Assembly (NCBI GenBank): GCA_011620585.1
Contig: WOYV01000070.1
Span: 93,855 to 157,854 of the forward strand
Reading direction: 5' to 3'
Origin: Draconibacterium sp.
Lineage (GTDB): Bacteria; Bacteroidota; Bacteroidia; Bacteroidales; Prolixibacteraceae
DNA length: 64,000 nucleotides
In this document: piece by piece, positions 57,999 to 64,000 of the stretch
How positions within the stretch are numbered: the first letter of the stretch is position 1
Layout: the number at the start of each line of letters is the position of its first letter
Translations under genes and position numbers: made by a program
The notes under the pieces: model-generated
The model's database searches: none
What the model was told of the DNA's origin: nothing
What the model saw: the letters and a program-made list of their open reading frames with translations, nothing else

Positions 57999-58118
57999 TT
58001 GGTTATCCAGAACTTTTATGTAGTTATTCATTTTCACGCCAAGTTTTTCGAGCTTCCCTATTTCTGTTGTATAAAACTCATCTGTTAGTTGATAAATTTC
58101 AAGGTCTTCGAGTTTCAT
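57990..58118 (-). pseudogene. Four-helix-bundle (S23/IVP-like) protein, internally deleted remnant
   Basis: A 42-codon frame from ATG 58118 begins MKLEDLEIYQLTDEFY and ends with IGKLEKLGVKMNNYIKVL. The first 11 residues match the start of four-helix-bundle proteins related to 23S rRNA intervening-sequence proteins, and the last ~20 match their C-terminal helix, but about 75 residues of the usual ~115-120 are missing. The frame is still open, so it is an in-frame deletion derivative. It is bracketed by degenerate repeats of one family. Family recognition is from memory. Confidence 0.6.
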
Positions 58119-58142
58119 TTTATTTCGTTTTTCGGGTTAATA

Positions 58143-58238
58143 TTTGTTGAAATTTGTAATAGCTCATTGTGATTTGTCGATTTATTTTTCAATCCTATTA
58201 ATCCTAACAAACAATCTCAACCAGTCTCAATCAATCAC
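58143..58238. repeat. AT-rich degenerate repeat, right copy, containing the Gfo/Idh stop codon
   Basis: It has one section in the orientation TTTGTAATAGCTCATTGTG and a second in the opposite orientation, AATCTCAACCAGTCTCAATC. The TGA of the Gfo/Idh oxidoreductase (58231-58233) lies within the final unit. Confidence 0.6.
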
Positions 58239-59283
58239 TTTTCTTATAATACCCCTTCACCATTTCATCAAGCACCCAACTTGTCCGGGAAGCAGATTCA
58301 CCGGTGCTGACACAGACTCCTTCGCCCCGCAATTCTTTTACTACCTGTTGAACAAGATTTTGCGAAATATGTTCGGGATTTTTGAATTCCAGTTTCTGTG
58401 TGCCGGCTTTTGTTATTACCGTCATTTTTCCATGCGAGAAACAAGGCAGATTAATTTCACCTTCCTCACCAATAATTTGGATATTGTCTTGCGTAGAATT
58501 TTTATCCACAACAAAACACCAGCTTCCGGTACCGATCACTCCCGATTCGTGTTTCCATGTTCCTGAGACGGTATCTTCAGCGGGGTAAAGTCCGGCAAGA
58601 TTTTCAGCATTTCCCTTTACTTCGTTTACTTTTCCAAAAAGAAAATCGAGGTAATCAAACTGGTGCGAAGCCAGGTCGAAAAAATAACCGCCGCCTGAAA
58701 TCCCGGGGAAAACGTGCCAGTGCATTTCTTCCGTTTTCAGGGTTCTTTCAATAGCTTCTTTGTAAAGTTTGATATTGACCATCAATGGCTTGCCAATTGC
58801 ACCGGATTCAACAAGTTCTTTTGCTTTTAAAAAAGCAGGAAGCGTCCTTCTGTAATAGGCTACGCGAATGGGCATTCCGGTTTCTTTTGATACAGCCAAC
58901 ATTTCCTGGCATTCGGCATAATTTCGGGCCATTGGTTTTTCAACATAAACCGGTTTTCCGGCACGCATCGCTTCAATGGCATACGATGCGTGCGAATCGG
59001 GTGGGGTAGCAATGTACACCGCATCCACTTCCGGATCGTTGATCAGATCAGAAGCATCGGTGTACCATTTGGGAACATGATGGCGCTGTGCGTAGTCTGC
59101 TGCCTTTTCTGCATTCCGGCGCATAACGGCAACCAACTTCGAATTCGGAACTTTATAAAAAGCCGACCCGCTTTTTACTTCTGTTACATTTCCAACGCCG
59201 ATAATTCCCCAGCGAATTACAGCCCCTTCTGACTTCCCCAAGGGGGAGAACCTTGTTTCTCTTTCTGGATGTAATGCATTCAT
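58231..59283 (-). CDS. Gfo/Idh/MocA family oxidoreductase
   Basis: 350 residues from ATG 59283. The expected family start is IRWGIIGVGNVTEVKSG, but here about 22 residues (MNALHPERETRFSPLGKSEG...) precede it, and half of these are encoded by a C/G-rich hairpin element; a TTG at the Leu in SPLG is an alternative start. The Rossmann GxGxxT-like motif and the catalytic-site VEKPMA near 115 are present, as is the C-terminal substrate domain. It is an NAD(P)-dependent sugar or inositol-type dehydrogenase, substrate unknown, in the uronate-like cluster. Confidence 0.9.
   Translation of the reverse strand: MNALHPERETRFSPLGKSEGAVIRWGIIGVGNVTEVKSGSAFYKVPNSKLVAVMRRNAEKAADYAQRHHVPKWYTDASDLINDPEVDAVYIATPPDSHASYAIEAMRAGKPVYVEKPMARNYAECQEMLAVSKETGMPIRVAYYRRTLPAFLKAKELVESGAIGKPLMVNIKLYKEAIERTLKTEEMHWHVFPGISGGGYFFDLASHQFDYLDFLFGKVNEVKGNAENLAGLYPAEDTVSGTWKHESGVIGTGSWCFVVDKNSTQDNIQIIGEEGEINLPCFSHGKMTVITKAGTQKLEFKNPEHISQNLVQQVVKELRGEGVCVSTGESASRTSWVLDEMVKGYYKKSD
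59221..59250. repeat. C/G-rich element inside the 5' end of the Gfo/Idh gene
   Basis: On the plus strand AGCCCCTTCTGAC followed by TTCCCCAAGGGGGAG; CCCC-AA-GGGG can fold. It encodes residues of the N-terminal extension and faces the related element at 59338-59364 in inverted orientation. Confidence 0.55.
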
Positions 59284-59337
59284 CTGCAATGAGTTATTTT
59301 TTTGAGCTGATGGTCATATTTATTTATCCTTTTTTAT

Positions 59338-59364
59338 TCCTCTTTGCGGGGTTGGGAGGGGCTT
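59338..59364. repeat. C/G-rich element directly after the LarA-like stop codon
   Basis: On the minus strand the LarA-like stop TAA is followed at once by AAGCCCCTCCCAACCCCGC. The same junction, TAA then AAGCCCCTCCC, follows the sugar kinase gene. Confidence 0.6.
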
Positions 59365-60651
59365 TTAGTATTCAAACCGGTCTCTGTATGCCCACAAACC
59401 AATAGCCGGATTTGAAATATAAAACACCTCTTCGCCATCGGGCATTGTATTGTATCCGTCTTTTAGTTTCTCAGGATTGTATCTGTCCACCATTTCATCG
59501 TAGTCGGCATACTTAAAACCGACACTTTCAATTTCTTCCCGGGTGAGGTTTTCCTTTCCTTTTCCCGGACAATAAGTGATGCTGAACCGGCCTTCCGAAG
59601 AGCCATGGATCAAATGAGCAGCAGCACCCAGGTTGTTCTGAAGGTCTTCATTCTCTTTTACAAGTTGCAAAGTATGCGGAGTTCCAAAATATCCGTATTT
59701 ACGGATCAGTTTGTCAATCTGTTTGTCCTCTCCAAATTCTCTTAACGCAGGCGCCAGTACAATCAATTCGCCTCCGTCGGCCAGCGCCATTCTTGTTCTG
59801 TAAATACTTTTATTTCCCAACCAGGTACTTTTAAATTCCAAAGGATCGAGCCAGACTACTGCCTTTTTAATTGGCTTGTCTAACATTTCAAAATTCACCT
59901 CAAGCGAAAGTTTGGCGGCTTTGTCGAACACTTCAAAATCGTCGCCAATAAACAAACCATACGTTTGCAGTTTGCCTTGTTTGTTCAGGCCAACCACTGT
60001 TTGCACATAAACAATGGGTAAGTGATTTGAGAAATTCTCGGAAGCGTAGTTGAACACCTTGCGCACGGGGGTATCGGCACGACCCATCATTTTTTCCATT
60101 CCGTATGCGGCGCCGATAAAATGGCTTTTGTTTATGCCCTCCGTACCACCAGTTCCCACAAATATGTTCTTGTTGTAGTTGGCCATCCCCACCACTTCGT
60201 GGGGTACTACCTGCCCGATGGAAAGGATCAGGTCATAGTTACCTTCTACCAGCAAACGGTTTACCTGTGCAGGCCAGTTGTAATCCACTGCTCCTTCCGA
60301 TACTTCTTTTACAAATTCGGCGGGAACGTATCCTAATGTAATTACATCGTTACGCCAATCGTGCTCACGAATAAGTTCAGTTGGCATTTTCCCAAACATA
60401 TGGCTGATCTGCTCCATGGTCATTGGGGTGTGGGTGCCCAAAGCAGGCAACACATCGGTCAGGCTCCCGCCAAAATATTCCCATGCAAACTCTGTCAGTT
60501 CACCTGCTCTTGAAGGGAGACGTGTATAATCGGGTGGCACTGCCAGTACTTTTTGTTTTCTCCCTATTTTGTCCAGTGCGGTAAAGAGACCGTTTTTCAG
60601 GTCTTTTGCATTGAGAGATGTTTCTGTTGAGCCTTTTTCGAAGTAGATCAT
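59365..60651 (-). CDS. LarA-like (DUF2088) protein, lactate racemase-domain family
   Basis: ATG at 60651 gives 428 residues (MIYFEKGSTETSL...); the frame extends to a TTG at 60684 through repeat sequence. The DUF2088 half has VPPDYTRLPSRAG near 35-47 and ALGTHTPMTMEQISHMFG near 70-87; the second half has LIHGSSEGRFSITYCPG near 360-376. LarA itself is a nickel-pincer lactate racemase; many homologues act on other 2-hydroxy acids. Placed among sugar-acid genes, it may act on an aldonate or similar, but this is inference. Cofactor-making LarB, LarC and LarE are not in the window. Confidence 0.85.
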   Translation of the reverse strand: MIYFEKGSTETSLNAKDLKNGLFTALDKIGRKQKVLAVPPDYTRLPSRAGELTEFAWEYFGGSLTDVLPALGTHTPMTMEQISHMFGKMPTELIREHDWRNDVITLGYVPAEFVKEVSEGAVDYNWPAQVNRLLVEGNYDLILSIGQVVPHEVVGMANYNKNIFVGTGGTEGINKSHFIGAAYGMEKMMGRADTPVRKVFNYASENFSNHLPIVYVQTVVGLNKQGKLQTYGLFIGDDFEVFDKAAKLSLEVNFEMLDKPIKKAVVWLDPLEFKSTWLGNKSIYRTRMALADGGELIVLAPALREFGEDKQIDKLIRKYGYFGTPHTLQLVKENEDLQNNLGAAAHLIHGSSEGRFSITYCPGKGKENLTREEIESVGFKYADYDEMVDRYNPEKLKDGYNTMPDGEEVFYISNPAIGLWAYRDRFEY

Positions 60652-60660
60652 ATTGCTGAA

Positions 60661-60772
60661 ATTAAGGGCTAAAGCCTGTTTCAATTTTATATCATGTCCC
60701 CCTGGTTAAAACCCGGGGCTAATCAAATTAGTTTTCAAAGCTCCTCCCCAACGGGGAGGCCGGGAGGGGCTT
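60661..60772. repeat. Hairpin-rich intergenic element between sugar kinase and LarA-like genes
   Basis: Three structured parts: GGCTAAAGCC (60668-60677), an interrupted stem CCCC-x-GGTT / AACC-x-GGGG (60699-60718), and a perfect stem CCTCCCC/GGGGAGG (60743-60759). The end AAGCCCCTCCC (minus strand) directly follows the sugar kinase stop TAA. Confidence 0.6.
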
Positions 60773-61852
60773 TTATCTTTTCACCCTCGCGTTTCCGCCC
60801 CAGATGCTCCAAACTTGTTCTTCGTCGGCAGGTTGCGCATAGTCGGTGAGGAATGTGGTTGCCATGGCTCCCGTAGCCCAGCCAAACTGTGGCCATTTTT
60901 CAGGATCCCAGCCTTTGAGTATTCCGTAAAGCATGCCACCTACAAACCCGTCTCCGCCGCCAATACGGTCGAGAACAGAAATCTTACGGGGTTCAACCAC
61001 GTGCCAGGTGTCACCTTCGAGCATGATTGCCCCCCAAAGGTGTTCGTGAACACTGATCACTTCGCGAAGGGTAGTGGCAAATACTGATGCGTTCGGGAAA
61101 GTTTCCTTTACCCGTTTGATCAGACCTTTAAACCCATCGATTTTGACAGCCAATCCTTCACCACCTGCGGCAGGACCTTCAATGCCAAAACACAACTGAA
61201 AGTCTTCTTCGTTCCCGATAAGTATATCCGCAACAGAGGCGATTTCTGTAAAATCCTTACGCAACTGTTCTTCACGTCCTTTCCAGAAGGAAGCACGGTG
61301 ATTAAGGTCGAAGGAAATCCGGGTTCCGAACTTTTTTGCAGCACGCGCCAGTTCCAGGCAAAACTGGGTGGTATCGGGCGAAAGCGCTGCTATCAAACCC
61401 GACATGTGGACGATTTGTACACCATCTTCTCCAAAAATCCGTTCAAGATCGAAATCTTTTACATTCAATGTTCGGCCCACTTCACCGGCACGGTCATTGA
61501 AAACGCGGGGCCCGCGTAAGCCGTAACCGCTATCTGCAATATTAATCTGGTGACGGTATCCCCATGGATCGCCTTGTTCCACCTCGGGGCCTTCGTAATC
61601 CATGTGTCGGGAAAGCAGGTTACTTTTAATAAATTGTGCGATCGGGCTTCCTTTTACAAAAGTGGTAAGCACTTTCACCGGCAATCCCAAATAGGAAGCT
61701 ATACTTGCTACATTCGATTCAGCGCTGGTAGCCTGCATCGTGAAACGGTCGCTTGCATGAACCGGTTGCCCGTTTTCGGGTGTAATACGAATCCCCATGC
61801 TGGTAGGAACCAACATAGCGTATTTGCAATTTTGTTTTAATTCAAGGCTCAT
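60773..61852 (-). CDS. PfkB family sugar kinase, likely 2-dehydro-3-deoxygluconate kinase
   Basis: 359 residues of the ribokinase/PfkB fold. The C-terminal signature is DRIGGGDGFVGGM near 306-318, with the catalytic Asp in GGGDGF; SFDLNHRASFWKG near 195 resembles 2-keto-3-deoxygluconate kinases. KdgK phosphorylates KDG to KDPG, the shared end of glucuronate, galacturonate and alginate breakdown. Context with a mannonate-type SDR and a LacI regulator supports KdgK. The exact substrate is inferred. Confidence 0.85.
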   Translation of the reverse strand: MSLELKQNCKYAMLVPTSMGIRITPENGQPVHASDRFTMQATSAESNVASIASYLGLPVKVLTTFVKGSPIAQFIKSNLLSRHMDYEGPEVEQGDPWGYRHQINIADSGYGLRGPRVFNDRAGEVGRTLNVKDFDLERIFGEDGVQIVHMSGLIAALSPDTTQFCLELARAAKKFGTRISFDLNHRASFWKGREEQLRKDFTEIASVADILIGNEEDFQLCFGIEGPAAGGEGLAVKIDGFKGLIKRVKETFPNASVFATTLREVISVHEHLWGAIMLEGDTWHVVEPRKISVLDRIGGGDGFVGGMLYGILKGWDPEKWPQFGWATGAMATTFLTDYAQPADEEQVWSIWGGNARVKR

Positions 61853-61881
61853 TTTTATTCTTTTAACTTGCTATTCCAACA

Positions 61882-62733
61882 TTAAACACCACCAAAAGCG
61901 CTGAATCCACCGTCAACCGGGATTACAATCCCTGTAATGAAGTTGGATATATCTGAGATCAGGAAAAGCGTTGCTCCCTGCAAATCTTTCGGTTCTCCGA
62001 ATTTTCCCATCGGTGTGTTGTTCACGATCTTTTGTCCGCGCGGCGAATAATTTCCTGTTTTTTCATCCGTAACCAGGAAACGGTTCTGGTTAGTAATAAA
62101 GAACCCCGGGGCGATTGCATTTACACGGATCCCCACTTTGGCAAGGTGTACCGAAAGCCACTCTGTAAAATTATTGACCGAGGCTTTTGCCGCTGAATAG
62201 GCAGGAATTTTCGTTAGTGGTTTGTACGAGTTCATCGAAGAAACGTTTAAAACCACGCCTTTTTTCTTTTTCAGCATATCCTTGGTAAAAACCATGGTTG
62301 GCAGCAAAGTTCCCTTAAAGTTAAGCGCAAAAACCTTGTCGAAACCTTCGATTTCCAATCCGTAAAAGGTATCTTCCAGGTTATCCAGGTTCTCTTCCAG
62401 CATTTGCTCCACTTTGGTAGTTGCCTGTGGGCTGTTTCCCCCGGCGCCATTAATCAGGATATCTATTTCACCGAGTTTGGAATTGATAGTTACCTTTGCA
62501 CTTTCGAGCGATGCCTTGTCAAGTACATCGGCTTGCACGCCAATTACAGTGGCGCCCGATTCGTTGGCAATTTCTGCTGCAATTCTTTCAGCCTTTTCCT
62601 TGTTTGTACCAATAATGGCAACCTTTGATCCGGCCATTGCAATTGCCTTGCTCATGGCGCTTCCCAGCACACCGGATCCACCGGTGATCACGCACACTTT
62701 TCCTTTTAGATCGTTAAATGATAGTGGACTCAT
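61882..62733 (-). CDS. SDR oxidoreductase, probable D-mannonate oxidoreductase type
   Basis: 283 residues with cofactor motif TGGSGVLG near 18, NGAGGNSPQATT near 94-105 and catalytic YSAAK near 178. The GAGGNSPQ segment and the overall length match the SDR-type fructuronate/mannonate oxidoreductases (B. subtilis YjmF/UxuB-like). It would interconvert fructuronate and mannonate. It starts five bases after the LacI-type gene stop, so regulator and enzyme share a transcript. UxuA and UxaC are outside the window. Confidence 0.85.
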   Translation of the reverse strand: MSPLSFNDLKGKVCVITGGSGVLGSAMSKAIAMAGSKVAIIGTNKEKAERIAAEIANESGATVIGVQADVLDKASLESAKVTINSKLGEIDILINGAGGNSPQATTKVEQMLEENLDNLEDTFYGLEIEGFDKVFALNFKGTLLPTMVFTKDMLKKKKGVVLNVSSMNSYKPLTKIPAYSAAKASVNNFTEWLSVHLAKVGIRVNAIAPGFFITNQNRFLVTDEKTGNYSPRGQKIVNNTPMGKFGEPKDLQGATLFLISDISNFITGIVIPVDGGFSAFGGV

Positions 62734-62738
62734 TAGTT

Positions 62739-63749
62739 TTATTTAAATTCTTTATAATAATCTGCATTTTCTTTGGTAATAATATCGATCGATGTGTAGT
62801 TCTCCTCTTCAATCTTTCGTTTTTGAACCACACTTCTGAATAGTTTATTGATCGCGTTGTAACCCTGTTCTTCGGGACGCTGACAAATCAGAAACTGTAC
62901 AAAATCCTTTTTCAGGTATTCGAGGTTTTCCTTAATCAGGTCGTGGCCGATGACCATCATATCCTTGATGTTGCGGGTTTCGAGCAATCTTCCGATATTG
63001 AAAACTCTGGAGTTGGTAACAAAGATACCTTTGATGTTATCTTCTTCTATCTTTTTACTGATCTGGTCCATCCACTTTGGATCTTCGGTATCCGGAATTT
63101 CGATGGTGAACAGGGTGTGAGGATTATTTTCCCGTTTTGCAAACCAGTGGTAAAAGCCTTTTTCACGCTGAATAAGATGGTTCTGGTTATCCATCTCCTT
63201 GGCAAAATGAATAACAAGGATATTCCCGGCAGGAAGGATCATATCAAGCAACTTCCCCGAAACAAGTCCGCTCTGGAAAGAATCCTGCCCGATATAACTG
63301 AGCTGCCCGGCATCTTTGATCTCCGAATCGATAAAAACGAAAGGAATATTCAGTTCCCCGAGTTCTTCGATAAACTGCATGGCCTCTTTTTTAAAAAATG
63401 GCGCCATCACCACGCCATCGGGTTGAAGTTCAAGAATACGTTTGCTTTCTGTCGCAAAACTTTTCGAATCGGCCTGATTAAAGGAAAAAGTTTGAATCTG
63501 AACCCCATATTGAGAAAGTTCTGCAATCCTTTTTTGAATACCGATAAATGGCTTATTCCAGTAACCTTCTGCCGAAGGCGGTTCGGGAAGCAAGGTGGCA
63601 AACAAAACTGATTTTTTCGAGGCAAGCGTACTTGCCAGAATATTAGGCTGATAATTGAGTTCCCCGATGATCTCCATGATCTTTTTCCGGGTGGACTCTG
63701 ACACTTCGCCACGGTTGTGTAACACACGGTCAACCGTTCCGATCGACAC
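62739..63749 (-). CDS. LacI family transcriptional regulator, start unresolved
   Basis: From the GTG at 63749 the protein has 336 residues, but this start would remove the first helix of the DNA-binding domain. Upstream the same frame encodes IRIKDIAARAR, exactly the expected LacI beginning, and stays open to a TAA at 63822-63824, without ATG, GTG or TTG. So either a rare start codon (ATT/ATC) is used or an indel has separated the true start. The effector domain (about 50-330) is a periplasmic-binding-protein fold. It probably controls the downstream sugar-acid genes and the divergent gene, through the dyad at 63877-63890. Confidence 0.85.
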   Translation of the reverse strand: MSIGTVDRVLHNRGEVSESTRKKIMEIIGELNYQPNILASTLASKKSVLFATLLPEPPSAEGYWNKPFIGIQKRIAELSQYGVQIQTFSFNQADSKSFATESKRILELQPDGVVMAPFFKKEAMQFIEELGELNIPFVFIDSEIKDAGQLSYIGQDSFQSGLVSGKLLDMILPAGNILVIHFAKEMDNQNHLIQREKGFYHWFAKRENNPHTLFTIEIPDTEDPKWMDQISKKIEEDNIKGIFVTNSRVFNIGRLLETRNIKDMMVIGHDLIKENLEYLKKDFVQFLICQRPEEQGYNAINKLFRSVVQKRKIEEENYTSIDIITKENADYYKEFK

Positions 63750-63876
63750 CCTGGCACGCGCAGCAATGTCTTTAATTCGTATCTGTTTATTTGATTCGAT
63801 AGTTGCCTGTTTTTTAGGTTTTTAGTCTGTTTTTTTATACTTAATACTTGCAAAACTAAAGAAAATATTTGTTTCT

Positions 63877-63890
63877 CGTGTTCGTACACG
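63877..63890. promoter_or_regulatory. Operator-like dyad for the LacI-type regulator
   Basis: CGTGTTCGTACACG is a 14-base dyad with a central CG and two mismatched positions, the typical shape of LacI-family operators. It lies between the regulator and the divergent gene starting at 63992. Confidence 0.5.
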
Positions 63891-63929
63891 GAAAATTTTA
63901 TTTAAAATTGTATAAGTATTAATTCCGGG

Positions 63930-63940
63930 TAGAATCTTTG
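63930..63940 (+). promoter_or_regulatory. Possible promoter of the gene at the right edge
   Basis: TAGAATCTTTG resembles a -7 box with extra spacing, with TTG at 63908-63910 nineteen bases before it. It lies downstream of the operator-like dyad. Confidence 0.3.
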
Positions 63941-63991
63941 TAAATACAGTAGTATAAAAACTAAGTCAAACAATAACTAAATCAAATTAAC

Positions 63992-64000
63992 ATGCAAAAC
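63992..64000 (+). CDS. Start of a divergent gene cut by the window edge
   Basis: Only ATG CAA AAC is visible. The long leader with promoter-like and operator-like sites supports a gene start here. In this context a SusC-type receptor or transporter would be usual, but three codons cannot show it. Confidence 0.35.

Noticed and set aside
56716..58238. AT-rich arrays considered as a CRISPR array
   Set aside because: Units are imperfect, of varying length and in both orientations, with no constant spacers and no cas genes.
58144..58566. Plus-strand open frame of 140 codons opposite the Gfo/Idh gene
   Set aside because: It runs antisense through the repeat and the coding region and is a shadow of the oxidoreductase gene.

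Overview
The window looks like a chromosomal segment of a Bacteroidota bacterium, most likely a marine, facultatively anaerobic member of Bacteroidia near Marinilabiliales/Prolixibacteraceae. The assignment is inferred from sequence reading alone. The clues are about ten start-proximal boxes of the Bacteroidota -7 type (TAnnTTTG), a 1106-residue SecA, a type IX secretion C-terminal sorting domain, a TonB receptor with an N-terminal carboxypeptidase-like domain, a lipoprotein sulfatase, and FtsK followed by a LolA-like protein. I found no rRNA, tRNA, CRISPR array, prophage or intact insertion sequence.

Layout. 1-9 kb: the end of an MFS transporter, a DUF1801 gene with an internal deletion, cinA, an AsmA-like protein, an SDR, a LysE exporter and a large TPR protein. 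9-11 kb: carbamate kinase and ornithine carbamoyltransferase. 11-21 kb: housekeeping genes ftsK, lolA-like, secA, lgt, slyD-like, aroC and a DUF134 regulator. 21-29 kb: a PepSY-like membrane protein and an OB-fold lipoprotein, msrB, a pseudouridine synthase, a sulfatase, a Na/Pi cotransporter, mnmE and fabG. 30-38.5 kb: an RsbU-type phosphatase, clpC, gyrA and a TPR protein. 38.4-48.5 kb: accessory genes mixed with decayed ones (DUF4256 pseudogene, aldo/keto reductase, FRG protein, methyltransferase/PhzF pair, TonB receptor, sialate O-acetylesterase, then 1.1 kb of gene remnants). 48.5-55 kb: class I fumarase, a lipoprotein plus a frameshifted type IX-secreted subtilase, and a metallophosphoesterase. 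55-64 kb: a minus-strand catabolic cluster read as LacI regulator, mannonate-type SDR, PfkB sugar kinase, LarA-like protein, Gfo/Idh oxidoreductase, pdxB and gnd. A divergent gene starts at the right edge, with an operator-like dyad between it and the regulator.

Two themes stand out. First, gene decay: a DUF1801 gene with an in-frame deletion, a DUF4252 tail, a multiply frameshifted DUF4256 gene, a winged-helix fragment, an Ig/cadherin-like repeat fragment, a four-helix-bundle fragment and a subtilase with three frameshifts. Second, many intergenic gaps are filled by degenerate low-complexity or hairpin-forming repeats that begin at, or contain, the stop codon of the gene before them. The clearest set is in the 53.5-60.8 kb cluster. 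There, repeats of one AT-rich family lie on both sides of pdxB, and one of these gaps contains a 42-codon deletion remnant of a four-helix-bundle (S23/IVP-like) gene. If any undescribed system is present here, this repeat family with its associated small protein is the best candidate.
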